Positions 7,872 to 15,204 of a stretch of 34,809 nt of DNA are shown in pieces; positions within the stretch are counted from its first letter, which is position 1, and the number at the start of each line of letters is the position of its first letter. The position numbers were made by a program, and so were the translations under genes. The stretch covers positions 1-34,809 of the forward strand of contig CAJXGD010000024.1 of the NCBI GenBank assembly GCA_913053845.1. The letters are read 5' to 3'. The notes beneath the pieces were generated by a model. That model ran no database searches. It was not told the origin of the DNA and worked only from the letters and a program-made list of their open reading frames with translations. The stretch comes from an uncultured bacterium (lineage in GTDB: Bacteria; Bipolaricaulota; Bipolaricaulia; RBG-16-55-9; DRJF01).

Positions 7872-8204
7872 ATGAAAAATTCCGATAACGCGATCCTGAC
7901 CAAGCGGGTCAAGCCCAAGAAAGGCAGCCTGGCCGCTCTGCCCCAGGCCAAGCGCCAGACCCAGCTCTTGATCCGCACCATCGTCGGCCATGTCAACGGC
8001 ATCGCCAAGATGATCGAGGAGGAGCGCTACTGCATAGATATCCTCAAGCAGATCACCGCTGTCCAGGCGCTGCTCTCCAAGCTGGGCTATACCCTGAGCG
8101 AGAACCACATGAAGCACTGCGTGCGGCAGGCCGTGCTCGAGGGCCAGGGCGAGGAGAAGATCGCTGAACTGATGGAAACGCTCAAATATCTGCGCAATCT
8201 CTGA
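7872..8204 (+). CDS. csoR: CsoR-family metal-sensing transcriptional repressor
   Basis: This 110-residue all-helical protein is of the CsoR/RcnR/FrmR family (DUF156), tetrameric DNA-binding proteins that release operators on ligand binding. The copper-type triad is present: Cys54 (EERYCIDIL), His79 and Cys83 (ENHMKHCV, His-x3-Cys). Tyr53 next to Cys54 and Glu99, 16 residues after Cys83, match the second-shell Tyr and Glu of Mycobacterium CsoR. The histidine between the cysteines argues against a CstR persulfide sensor, which lacks it. A basic N-terminal extension of roughly 18 residues precedes the core. No clear SD is visible. It lies 42 bp after the fusion gene, and its probable targets are the palindromes at 838-852 and 5503-5520. 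The symbol is by family; the true ligand is untested. Confidence 0.88.
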   Translation: MKNSDNAILTKRVKPKKGSLAALPQAKRQTQLLIRTIVGHVNGIAKMIEEERYCIDILKQITAVQALLSKLGYTLSENHMKHCVRQAVLEGQGEEKIAELMETLKYLRNL

Positions 8205-8289
8205 TCAAGATCAGCATAGGCCTTGATATGGGTCATACGCCGAGTCCCCCGGTGGAGCTATACTGACTCTTGAAAGGAGCTGACCAACG

Positions 8290-8574
8290 ATGCCAGGCTT
8301 CCGATTATGGGAACGGGTGACGATCGATGACCTGCTGGATCACCTGAGCGAGGTGGCCGTGCGCCAGATCGAGACGGAGCTGCAACAATCGGTCTCGGAG
8401 GCGTTCAGGCAGAAGCTGAGTGCCGCCTTGAAGAGCGTCCTCGCTGAAGACATGTATGCCTCACCCGCCTGCGGCACCTCGGTCATCTGTCGCCCCTCGG
8501 AAGAGATGCGCATGAGGCCCTGGTCGCGCAAGTCCCACGAATGGGGATTGGTCCGAGGAGCGCTTGAAGAGTAG
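8290..8574 (+). CDS. Small hypothetical protein, 94 residues
   Basis: I do not recognise this protein. It has a good ribosome site (AAAGGAG, about 11 bases before ATG 8290), a charged, probably helical first 50 residues (DDLLDHLSEVAVRQIETEL) and a cysteine pair C-G-T-S-V-I-C near residues 61-67. There is no signal peptide or membrane segment. The gene is in the direction of the CsoR gene, 85 bp downstream. Right after its TAG the same frame continues into a relic of a PIN-domain toxin, so its 3' end may be a fusion or deletion junction. It could be a real small gene or the truncated remnant of a longer one. Confidence 0.5.
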   Translation: MPGFRLWERVTIDDLLDHLSEVAVRQIETELQQSVSEAFRQKLSAALKSVLAEDMYASPACGTSVICRPSEEMRMRPWSRKSHEWGLVRGALEE

Positions 8575-8589
8575 GAGCAGCCAACCTGC

Positions 8590-8691
8590 ATCGCGGCTAC
8601 GGTCCTGGCTTATGGTCCGATCCTGGTGACGAACAATACCGCCCATTTTCAACGTGTCCGGGGTTTACAGGTTCAGAGCTGGAAGACCTGA
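8590..8691 (+). pseudogene. VapC/PIN-domain toxin relic (C-terminal 33 codons only)
   Basis: An open stretch from 8590 to the TGA at 8689-8691 encodes the typical end of a VapC toxin: IAATVLAYG, LVTNNTAHF, then RVRGLQVQSW. In intact VapC proteins this segment carries the last acidic residue and the strand before the C-terminal Trp; here the usual Asp/Arg positions read as Asn (TNNT). No N-terminal half, no start codon and no antitoxin gene are present upstream. It lies in frame with, and just after, the stop of the 94-residue gene. The bases from 8692 to 8814 hold nothing I can identify. Confidence 0.6.
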
Positions 8692-8814
8692 TCCCTCGCT
8701 TGTTTTAAGAACCATAGACCCTCTTTTCACAGCTTCACGACAGACAGACCTGCCCATCGGGTATCTCGGATTGGTTCCAAGTTGATCCCCGGATTGCGCA
8801 TAGGGCCTCATAGA

Positions 8815-9747
8815 TCACGCCTGAGCCTTGAGGTCGAAGAGGTCACGCAGGGCATCCCCTAAGAAACTCAGGGCGGTGATCGTCAAGAAGAGCAGGAAGA
8901 CCGGGGAGAGATACCACCAGAATTGGGCCAGGTTGGGAATCGTCTCCTGTTGTAACAGTAGACCCCAACTGATCCAGGGCTCTTGCACACCTAGACCCAA
9001 GAAACTCAAGATGCTCTCCAAGATGATGATGTCCGGCAGCGCCAGGGTCGCCATCACAATCAGCAAGCCGGTGAGGTTAGGCAGGATATGCTTGAGCATG
9101 ATGTGCAAATCCCCCGCTCCACCGGCCCGAGCTGCCATGATGTACTCTTCCTCACGCAGGGCCAGCACCCGACCTCGAACGATCCTCGCCTGAGGAGCCC
9201 AGTTGACCAAGGCCAGCACCCCGACGATACCTAGATAGACCGACCAATAATCTCCTTTTGTATAAGACTCAATGATATACGCAACGGCCATCAGCAAGGC
9301 TAATCTAGGAATCGCCATCAAGATCTCAACGATCCGTTGGAGGATGAAGTCTACCATCCCCGCGAGATAGCCGGAGAGGGAACCGAGCAGGATGGCTAAG
9401 AGCAAGTTGATTAGGACCGCTGAAAAAGCGATGAAGAGCGTCGTCTGGCCTCCTTTGAGGGTCCGAGCGAAGAGATCCTGACCCAACTGATCGGTGCCAA
9501 AGAGGAAGAGTTGGCCTTGACAATAGCCAGGTGGCTGAGATAAACAGGCTGATTGAGCGTCATAACGATGAGGGCTTAACCAATCCGCAAGGCCGGTGGT
9601 CAGAACAAGCAGCAAGATCGCTGTGAGCGCGGCAAGTCCTAATCCGTTCCGTTTTAATCTTCTCCAGACAAGCGAACCCTTTCTCTGAGAGCTTTTCAGA
9701 GCGGTTACCGGTTCGGTCTCCGAATAGCCTTCAATAGGGCTAGTCAT
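8815..9747 (-). CDS. Peptide/nickel-type ABC transporter permease (DppC/OppC-like)
   Basis: This 310-residue inner-membrane permease of the DppC/OppC family is half of the importer channel. It has a cytoplasmic N terminus, a first helix (AALTAILLLVLTTGL), an outer loop ending in the family motif FGTDQLGQDLFAR, five more helices, and the EAA loop that docks the ATPase (EYIMAARAGGAGDLHIMLKH). Its ATG overlaps the end of the upstream permease gene by 8 bases. The outer loop carries two cysteines (ACLSQPPGYC) in a position that is usually cysteine-free. It is the last gene of the operon; no ATPase gene follows, and the next bases are a convergent junction. The substrate is unknown; peptides are likely by family. 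Confidence 0.92.
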   Translation of the reverse strand: MTSPIEGYSETEPVTALKSSQRKGSLVWRRLKRNGLGLAALTAILLLVLTTGLADWLSPHRYDAQSACLSQPPGYCQGQLFLFGTDQLGQDLFARTLKGGQTTLFIAFSAVLINLLLAILLGSLSGYLAGMVDFILQRIVEILMAIPRLALLMAVAYIIESYTKGDYWSVYLGIVGVLALVNWAPQARIVRGRVLALREEEYIMAARAGGAGDLHIMLKHILPNLTGLLIVMATLALPDIIILESILSFLGLGVQEPWISWGLLLQQETIPNLAQFWWYLSPVFLLFLTITALSFLGDALRDLFDLKAQA

Positions 9748-10705
9748 AGCGGATCCGTGGGTTACTCCAGAGCAGCAGGAGATCGGCCAGAAAATTCCCT
9801 GTTAAGAGCAGGAGACTGAAGAACAGCAAACCGGTGGCGACCATATAGGGTTGTCCACCACCAGAGAAGGCTTGCCAATACTGACGCTCTACAATAGGCA
9901 AGTTGAATATGGAGGCGGTAATCAAGGTCCCCTCGAAGAGCAGCGGCAGATAGGACCCGAAGAGGCTGATCAGGGGATTGAGGGCGTTCTTGAAGGCGTG
10001 CTTATAAACGATGCGTAACTCGCTCAGCCCCTTGGCGCGAGCGGCCTGGATATAGTCACTCCCCAGTATATCCAGCAGGCTACCGCGCGTATGGCGCATG
10101 ATGACCGCCACGTTGGCCATCCCGATGATCAGCGCATAGACGATCATAAGGTGGATGAATTTAACATAGTGACCTCCTGGAGCTAAAGTGATGTTGTTGA
10201 GTTTGCTGTAGGCGAACCAAGAGACGAAGATCGCCAGCAGGAAGGAGGGCAACCCCAACCAGAGGTAACCCAAGAAGGCGATTGCCCGCTCCCGGCGCAG
10301 GCCCTGGTGTGTGGCGGAGTATATCCCCAAGGGGACTGCCAATACCCAGGTGAGCAGGAAGGTAACCATAAGCAGGATTAGGGTCGAACTAGCGTAGCAA
10401 CGTAAACCGAAGAGGCATTCTCCGAAAAGGTGTTTTGCAACCGGTTCGGTCGCCCCGGCGATGAAGATGTAAACTCCACACTGCAATGCGGCACAGGAGC
10501 GCAGCCATCTAGCGTATTGTACCCAAAATGGCTGGTGCAGGCCATACTTTTCTTCAATGAGCTGTGCTTGTTGTAGCGTCAGGTTCCTCTCTAGCTGATC
10601 GGTCACCTTGACCGGCCAGACCGAAAGCAGCGCAAAGGCCAGAAAAGAAACGATCAAGAGCGTGACAACTAGAAAGATCAACCGCTGCGAGACATATCTT
10701 ATCAT
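9740..10705 (-). CDS. Peptide/nickel-type ABC transporter permease (DppB/OppB-like)
   Basis: This 321-residue permease is the partner of the DppC-like protein. It has a first helix (LIFLVVTLLIVSFLAFALL), a periplasmic loop, then five helices, the EAA docking loop (DYIQAARAKGLSELRIVYKH) and the C-terminal family block GTLITASIFNLPIVERQYW. The periplasmic loop has four cysteines (RSCAALQC and GECLFGLRC), unlike ordinary DppB, where this loop reads as a short Gly/Arg-rich stretch. This supports one or two disulfides on the outer face. It starts about 22 bp after the binding-protein gene and overlaps dppC, a standard binding protein-permease-permease order. Confidence 0.92.
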   Translation of the reverse strand: MIRYVSQRLIFLVVTLLIVSFLAFALLSVWPVKVTDQLERNLTLQQAQLIEEKYGLHQPFWVQYARWLRSCAALQCGVYIFIAGATEPVAKHLFGECLFGLRCYASSTLILLMVTFLLTWVLAVPLGIYSATHQGLRRERAIAFLGYLWLGLPSFLLAIFVSWFAYSKLNNITLAPGGHYVKFIHLMIVYALIIGMANVAVIMRHTRGSLLDILGSDYIQAARAKGLSELRIVYKHAFKNALNPLISLFGSYLPLLFEGTLITASIFNLPIVERQYWQAFSGGGQPYMVATGLLFFSLLLLTGNFLADLLLLWSNPRIRYD

Positions 10706-10727
10706 CGCTGCTCGTTAAGATCCACTC

Positions 10728-12611
10728 TCAGCGGACATAGATCAGCGCGCTGTTACGGATCGTGGCGTCCTGCAGCAGATCATCGCAGCGGAAGTTGGCT
10801 AGTTTTTTATAATTATAGGCGCATATCCGGTGCGGCATCACGCTCCAGACCACCGGCACATTCTCGGCGATCTTGCGTTGCAGTTGCTTGATCAGAATCA
10901 ATCTCTTATCGGGATTGATCTCTTCGGCCTGCTGGGTGAAGAGTTTGTCAGCTTCCTGTTGCCACGGCTCTTCTGGCTGTGATGCTCCGTCCACACAGTC
11001 CGAATAGCGATAGAAGTGGAGGGCTCCGCACGAGCTATAGATCTCGCTGAGTGTCGTCGGATCTCCTCCGCCTCCCAAGCTGAACCTGGCAGCCTGGTAA
11101 TTGGCATGAGGGGGCGAGCCGCCAAAGATGCGGTTGACCAACACGATGAAACTGATTGACTGCCTCGTCATACGCACTCCGATCTTCTTCAGGCTGTCCT
11201 CTAAGATCTTTGCCTCGTCTTGCAACGCTTGCTCGCCGGTGGAGACGAGCAACTCGAACTCAACCTCCTGGCCAGGGTTCGGATAGTCGGCCGGGAACTC
11301 ACGAATGCCATTGCCATTGGTATCCTTGAGGCCGATCTGGTCCAGAAGCTGGGCGGCTTTGGCCAGATCAAAATGGCACCAGTCATTCTCCTGCTCGATT
11401 TTATCACCGATCCAGAATCCCTCGGCCAGCCCCATGCTGCAGCGCGGCTCTGCCAGCCTGATCTGCGTTCCGTCGGGCTTGGTCCAAGTCCAGTCCACCT
11501 TGATGATCCGCTCCCGATCCAGGGCGAAAGAGATGGCTTTGCGAAAGCGCGGGTCACGGAAGAGCTTACGCAAGTTGGGGTCCGACGTATCTTGATTGAA
11601 AGCGAAGAGCAGCTCTCCGACCGTAGGAGCTTTCTCGGAGATGGAGATCGCCTGCTCCGGGTCCAGACCCTTCTTGGGCAGTTCTTGATAGAGAAAGCTG
11701 AGGTCGCTCGGCGAAGCTTTGTAAATATCGGTCTCGCCGGAGGCAAAGCCCAGCAGGCGCTGGCCGCCGTCGGGGAGCATACGAAAGGTGATTCCCGATA
11801 GGTAGGGCAACTGTTGCCCCTGTGGATCAACCTTCCAGTAGTAGGGATTGCGCTCCAAGACCACCTGTTGGCCCGGGTCATAGCGCTTGAGCCGAAAAGG
11901 ACCGGTCCCGACGATCTGCTCCGGATGGTCACGGGCAGTTGCCGGATCCCAAAAGAGCCCATCTTGTACATCCTGGGCCAGGATATGCTGAGGTAGGATA
12001 ACCAAGCTGGCCAGGTTACCCAACAGCTTGGGATCGATCGCTTCAGTGATGATCTGCACCGTCCAATCATCCAGCTTTTTCACCTGGGGGAACTTGCCAC
12101 CGATGCGCCAGAGCGCCTTAATACTGCGGATTTGGGGATTAAAGATGACCTTCTCCAAAGTAAAGATGAGGTCATCGGCGGTCAGTGGCTCCCCATCGGA
12201 GAAGCGCAGGCCGTGCCGCAGGTGGAGGATGATCTGGCGAAAGTCGGAGCCGATCTCGAAAGCGGCCGCCAGGCCCGGCTCGACGATCCCTCGTCCGCCG
12301 CCGATCCGGCGCACCTCGAGCACCGTGCTGTGGAGTTGGGCATTCACCGCGATGGAACTGCTGGCCAACCCAACTATCGGATTGAACGTCTCCACGTCGT
12401 CCACCAAATCAATGCTCAGCGTGCCTCCCGAGCTGCCGAGGCCATCGGGAAAATCATCCACCGGCACGACCTTGGCATCTTGAGGAGGTCCTGCTCCGTT
12501 CGCTGCGGCCGTCGCGGCGCTCGGTCCAACCAACGAAAACGCTGCCAGCAAGCCGAGCGCTGCCAGAGCCATCAGGCCAAGTTTCCAATTCAGCATCCAA
12601 CGAGTACGCAT
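10728..12611 (-). CDS. Extracellular solute-binding protein, family 5 (DppA/OppA-like)
   Basis: This 627-residue family 5 substrate-binding protein delivers oligopeptides or similar ligands to the permease pair. A signal peptide occupies roughly the first 35 residues (hydrophobic core LGLMALAALGLLAAFSLV, then an Ala-rich site) with no lipobox cysteine. Family landmarks are FNPIVG, LRHGLRFSDGEPLTADDLIFTLEK, GTGPFRLKRYDPGQQVVLERNPYYW, DPRFRKAISFALDRERI and AKAAQLLDQIGLKDTNGNGI. Six cysteines, all in the mature part, could form three disulfides; most homologs have few. A GGGAGG site precedes the ATG at 12611, and only 15 bp separate it from the upstream gene, so it is transcribed with the secreted-protein genes before it. 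Confidence 0.93.
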   Translation of the reverse strand: MRTRWMLNWKLGLMALAALGLLAAFSLVGPSAATAAANGAGPPQDAKVVPVDDFPDGLGSSGGTLSIDLVDDVETFNPIVGLASSSIAVNAQLHSTVLEVRRIGGGRGIVEPGLAAAFEIGSDFRQIILHLRHGLRFSDGEPLTADDLIFTLEKVIFNPQIRSIKALWRIGGKFPQVKKLDDWTVQIITEAIDPKLLGNLASLVILPQHILAQDVQDGLFWDPATARDHPEQIVGTGPFRLKRYDPGQQVVLERNPYYWKVDPQGQQLPYLSGITFRMLPDGGQRLLGFASGETDIYKASPSDLSFLYQELPKKGLDPEQAISISEKAPTVGELLFAFNQDTSDPNLRKLFRDPRFRKAISFALDRERIIKVDWTWTKPDGTQIRLAEPRCSMGLAEGFWIGDKIEQENDWCHFDLAKAAQLLDQIGLKDTNGNGIREFPADYPNPGQEVEFELLVSTGEQALQDEAKILEDSLKKIGVRMTRQSISFIVLVNRIFGGSPPHANYQAARFSLGGGGDPTTLSEIYSSCGALHFYRYSDCVDGASQPEEPWQQEADKLFTQQAEEINPDKRLILIKQLQRKIAENVPVVWSVMPHRICAYNYKKLANFRCDDLLQDATIRNSALIYVR

Positions 12612-12626
12612 CTTGCCTCCCTTTCT

Positions 12627-13445
12627 CTAAGGTTGCTTCCCGTCAAACGACTTAAGGGGCTTGGCAGGAGTCGCGCCTCCTGGGGTCAGTTTGACCATCA
12701 CGTAAATGCGCTTCTCCAACTCCTCCCAATGGCCCCGTGCTTGCCTATGAGCAGTCTCTAGAGCGTCGGCCATCACCTGCTGCTGTCGCTTAGGGTCCAG
12801 AACTTTCAACGCGGGGAAGATCTCGGCGAAGGTACAGATGTTGGCAGGGCAACTGACCCCTCCCAAGCTCAGATTGACAGCCGCGGAAACGGCATCCTTG
12901 AGCTGACTTTTGCTAAGACCTAGCGCCTGTTTTTTGCCCTTGAAAGCTTTTTCGAGAGCTGCCTTGAAACTGCTGATCTGCTCGGTGGTCGCTTGGGACC
13001 TGTCATACAGTGTGACAGGATAGCGGGTGTAACCCCAGGGCTCCTGACAAATCGCAGCGTCCTTGGAGCTCCCCAGGCAACGGGTGACAAGACCGACGAT
13101 GAAGGCTTGGAAGCCGGAATCAGGCTTGATTTTGTGTCTTGCTATAAGTGAAGAGACTAGAGGGCTTACCCAACTCTCGATTTTCCCAAGAGCTGGCTTA
13201 TCGTGTTGAAGCTTGGTCCATATCTCACAGATAGGCTGCCCTTCGCCTCCGGCGGTGATCCTAACTGGCAACTGGGTTTTCCCTCGTGCTTGCTGGCAGG
13301 AAGATGATCCCTGCTCGTGCTTGGATATGGGCGGTTTGGTTGTCGAACCCGGTAGTGGCGGCGGTGGCTTAGGTCGTAAGACCATCCAGGCTGCCACAGC
13401 CAGGACAAGCAGTACACCGACCAAGACGATTTTATTCATGCTCAC
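12627..13445 (-). CDS. Exported or membrane-anchored cysteine-rich protein, unknown function
   Basis: I do not recognise this 272-residue protein. An uncleaved-looking hydrophobic N terminus (IVLVGVLLVLAVAAWMVL) is followed by a proline-rich linker and a folded domain with six cysteines (SSC, QPIC, TRC, AIC, SCPANIC), suggesting three disulfides. The C-terminal half is helical and charged. The start is taken as the GTG at 13445, six bases after AGAGG; an in-frame ATG lies at 13439. It sits 29 bp after the PKD gene and 15 bp before the binding-protein gene, so a supporting role to the importer or a surface complex is possible, but nothing in its sequence shows it. Confidence 0.75.
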   Translation of the reverse strand: MSMNKIVLVGVLLVLAVAAWMVLRPKPPPPLPGSTTKPPISKHEQGSSSCQQARGKTQLPVRITAGGEGQPICEIWTKLQHDKPALGKIESWVSPLVSSLIARHKIKPDSGFQAFIVGLVTRCLGSSKDAAICQEPWGYTRYPVTLYDRSQATTEQISSFKAALEKAFKGKKQALGLSKSQLKDAVSAAVNLSLGGVSCPANICTFAEIFPALKVLDPKRQQQVMADALETAHRQARGHWEELEKRIYVMVKLTPGGATPAKPLKSFDGKQP

Positions 13446-13474
13446 GATTCACCTCTTTCATAGCGCAGATCCAC

Positions 13475-14854
13475 CTAGAAGCAGAAGACCGGACAGACGA
13501 TGACCGGCGCTCCCAGAGCCGGCGTCACTTGCTCATGGATCAAGACATAGTCAATACTGCTTCGCTCCAAAGGTACAGACCGGTGTGTCCAGGTGTTACC
13601 TTGTCTATCCCAGACGCTCAGTTCAAGCTTTAGATCCTCGGTGCGCCACTGACCTTCGAGCCAGACATCCACCTGGGTGCAGCGATCCTTGATCTGGCTG
13701 TCATCATCCAGGGTCAGGGTAACGCAGGCCTGATAGACCTTGGATTGGTTGTAGCTGTGGGCAGGTTGTGCTTCCGTGCTGCTCTCTCCGTCCCCAAAGC
13801 TCCACGCCCAGCCCTTGATCACCTTGGTTTTGTCCTCGATGGTGATCACTTTAGCTGGTGGGCAAGGCTTCTCGGGGCTAGGCTGGCAATCAGGATCGGG
13901 ATACTGGAACTGCACCGTCTGACCCACGATGGGCGGACGAGGGCTGAAGTCGGGAGGAGGCAGCGGCTGCGTTCCCCCAGTTGTGGAGCCTGGCTCGGGT
14001 GAGCTGGGTGGCTGGCCTGGTCCTTTCCCTGCCGATTGCTCGGGCGCCTTCGGCGGCTCGCGCAGGAGAATCCGATCCGGCGCGCCGTTCTCTCCCAGGT
14101 CAATAATAAAAACCTGTTCTGCATCCAAGACGCAGGGATTAGATTTCTCTGCTGCTGGGCAGGAATTGGCATCGCTAAGCTCAAACTGAAACTTCTTGGC
14201 CAGCAGTCGTCCGGTGATCGCTGCGCCGGCAGAGAGCTGGATCTGAAGCGGGGAGATGAGGATTCGCGGCGTATCATCCACGCTGCCGTCTAGCTTGAAG
14301 ATCGCTTGAACCACACCTCCTCCCGCGAGCTTGACTGCCCCAATCTGGGCGGTCTCGATCGTCTCGGTAGTAAAGGGGCTGCCATCGTTGGTAGGCAGCA
14401 GGAAGGTCAGTGACTCATTGAGGACCTTGCCGATGTAGACCTCGTGGCTATAGGCCCCGAATGAGAGCAGCACTCCGCCCTCCTGTTCCAGCAGAGAATT
14501 GAGGACCCTAATTGTGAAGAGACCTTTAAGGTCACCTAGGGGTCGGCTCTTCTGAACAATCATCTTGCTGCCGGTGAAGACACCGATGTCTGCGGTATCC
14601 CAGACGACCCCTAGCTTGACGAGCATGTCGGCCGTCGCGTCGGTGCCCTCTGCCGAGTCACCCAGAGCGTTTCCGTTAATGACGATATAGTTGACCCGGG
14701 CCAGTTGCGAGGCCGGTATCTGGATGACCACTTCGTCGGAAGCACCGCCCGCTTTGGAGGCTGATTGACCACCGAGCAGCACTAGGATCGCCATCGCCAA
14801 GACGGCGAAGAGTATAATTAGTCTGTGCTTGATCTGCCTTTTGGATCCCACCAA
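13475..14854 (-). CDS. Secreted PKD-domain protein
   Basis: This 459-residue exported protein has a basic start and signal helix (IILFAVLAMAILVLLGG) followed by an Ala/Gly-rich cleavage region. The first 260 mature residues form a beta-rich domain that I cannot name (IVINGNALG, WDTADIGVFTGSKMIV). A proline/serine-rich linker follows (about residues 285-345, containing PPSSPEPGSTTGG), then a PKD repeat (WAWSFGDGESS, then AHSYNQSKVYQACVTLTLDD) and a short C-terminal domain ending in CPVFCF. Eight mature cysteines, some inside the linker (CQPSPEKPCPP), could form four disulfides. It lies 13 bp after the helical-repeat/PPC gene in the same operon. A role in surface binding is a guess from the PKD fold. 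Confidence 0.82.
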   Translation of the reverse strand: MVGSKRQIKHRLIILFAVLAMAILVLLGGQSASKAGGASDEVVIQIPASQLARVNYIVINGNALGDSAEGTDATADMLVKLGVVWDTADIGVFTGSKMIVQKSRPLGDLKGLFTIRVLNSLLEQEGGVLLSFGAYSHEVYIGKVLNESLTFLLPTNDGSPFTTETIETAQIGAVKLAGGGVVQAIFKLDGSVDDTPRILISPLQIQLSAGAAITGRLLAKKFQFELSDANSCPAAEKSNPCVLDAEQVFIIDLGENGAPDRILLREPPKAPEQSAGKGPGQPPSSPEPGSTTGGTQPLPPPDFSPRPPIVGQTVQFQYPDPDCQPSPEKPCPPAKVITIEDKTKVIKGWAWSFGDGESSTEAQPAHSYNQSKVYQACVTLTLDDDSQIKDRCTQVDVWLEGQWRTEDLKLELSVWDRQGNTWTHRSVPLERSSIDYVLIHEQVTPALGAPVIVCPVFCF

Positions 14855-14867
14855 TATTTGCCTCCTT

Positions 14868-15204
14868 TCACCAATCGAACTTGATCGAGATATTGTATGG
14901 GCCTGAGCCGCTGTAGGCTGCTACATAGATGAAATAGGTGGCATTGTCTGGTACTTTGCAATCGATGTATTCATTGGAACCGGTTCCGCGCCTGCTGCTA
15001 CAGATGCCTCGATCCCCACTATCTAGCCGGTTTTCATAGGGCCAGGTATCTTCAATGAGGAAGAGATCGAAGTCCGCGAAGAACGGCACACTGAGGGATA
15101 TGATCACCCGGGTGTTGCAACGGAGATCAAATCTGTAATATATGCCGTGGCCGGAGCTCAGATAGTCACTGTCTCTGCCACTCCAGTCGATCCAGCCATC
15201 TGGG
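14868..15204. repeat. Direct repeat, copy A (PPC-domain coding, 337 bp)
   Basis: This segment aligns without gaps to 16464-16800 (offset 1596). I counted about 16 mismatches by eye, so identity is about 95 percent. The repeat begins exactly at the stop codon of each gene and ends near the start of the PPC-like domain; only 5 of about 113 encoded residues differ. It reflects a recent duplication or gene conversion. Confidence 0.9.

Noticed and set aside
8201..8214. CTGATC-AA-GATCAG palindrome at the end of the CsoR gene
   Set aside because: A 2-nt spacer cannot form a hairpin loop, it overlaps the stop codon, and it has no second copy.
8223..8264. TTGATA and TATACT as a promoter for the 94-residue gene
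   Set aside because: The spacing of 30 bp is far outside the normal range.
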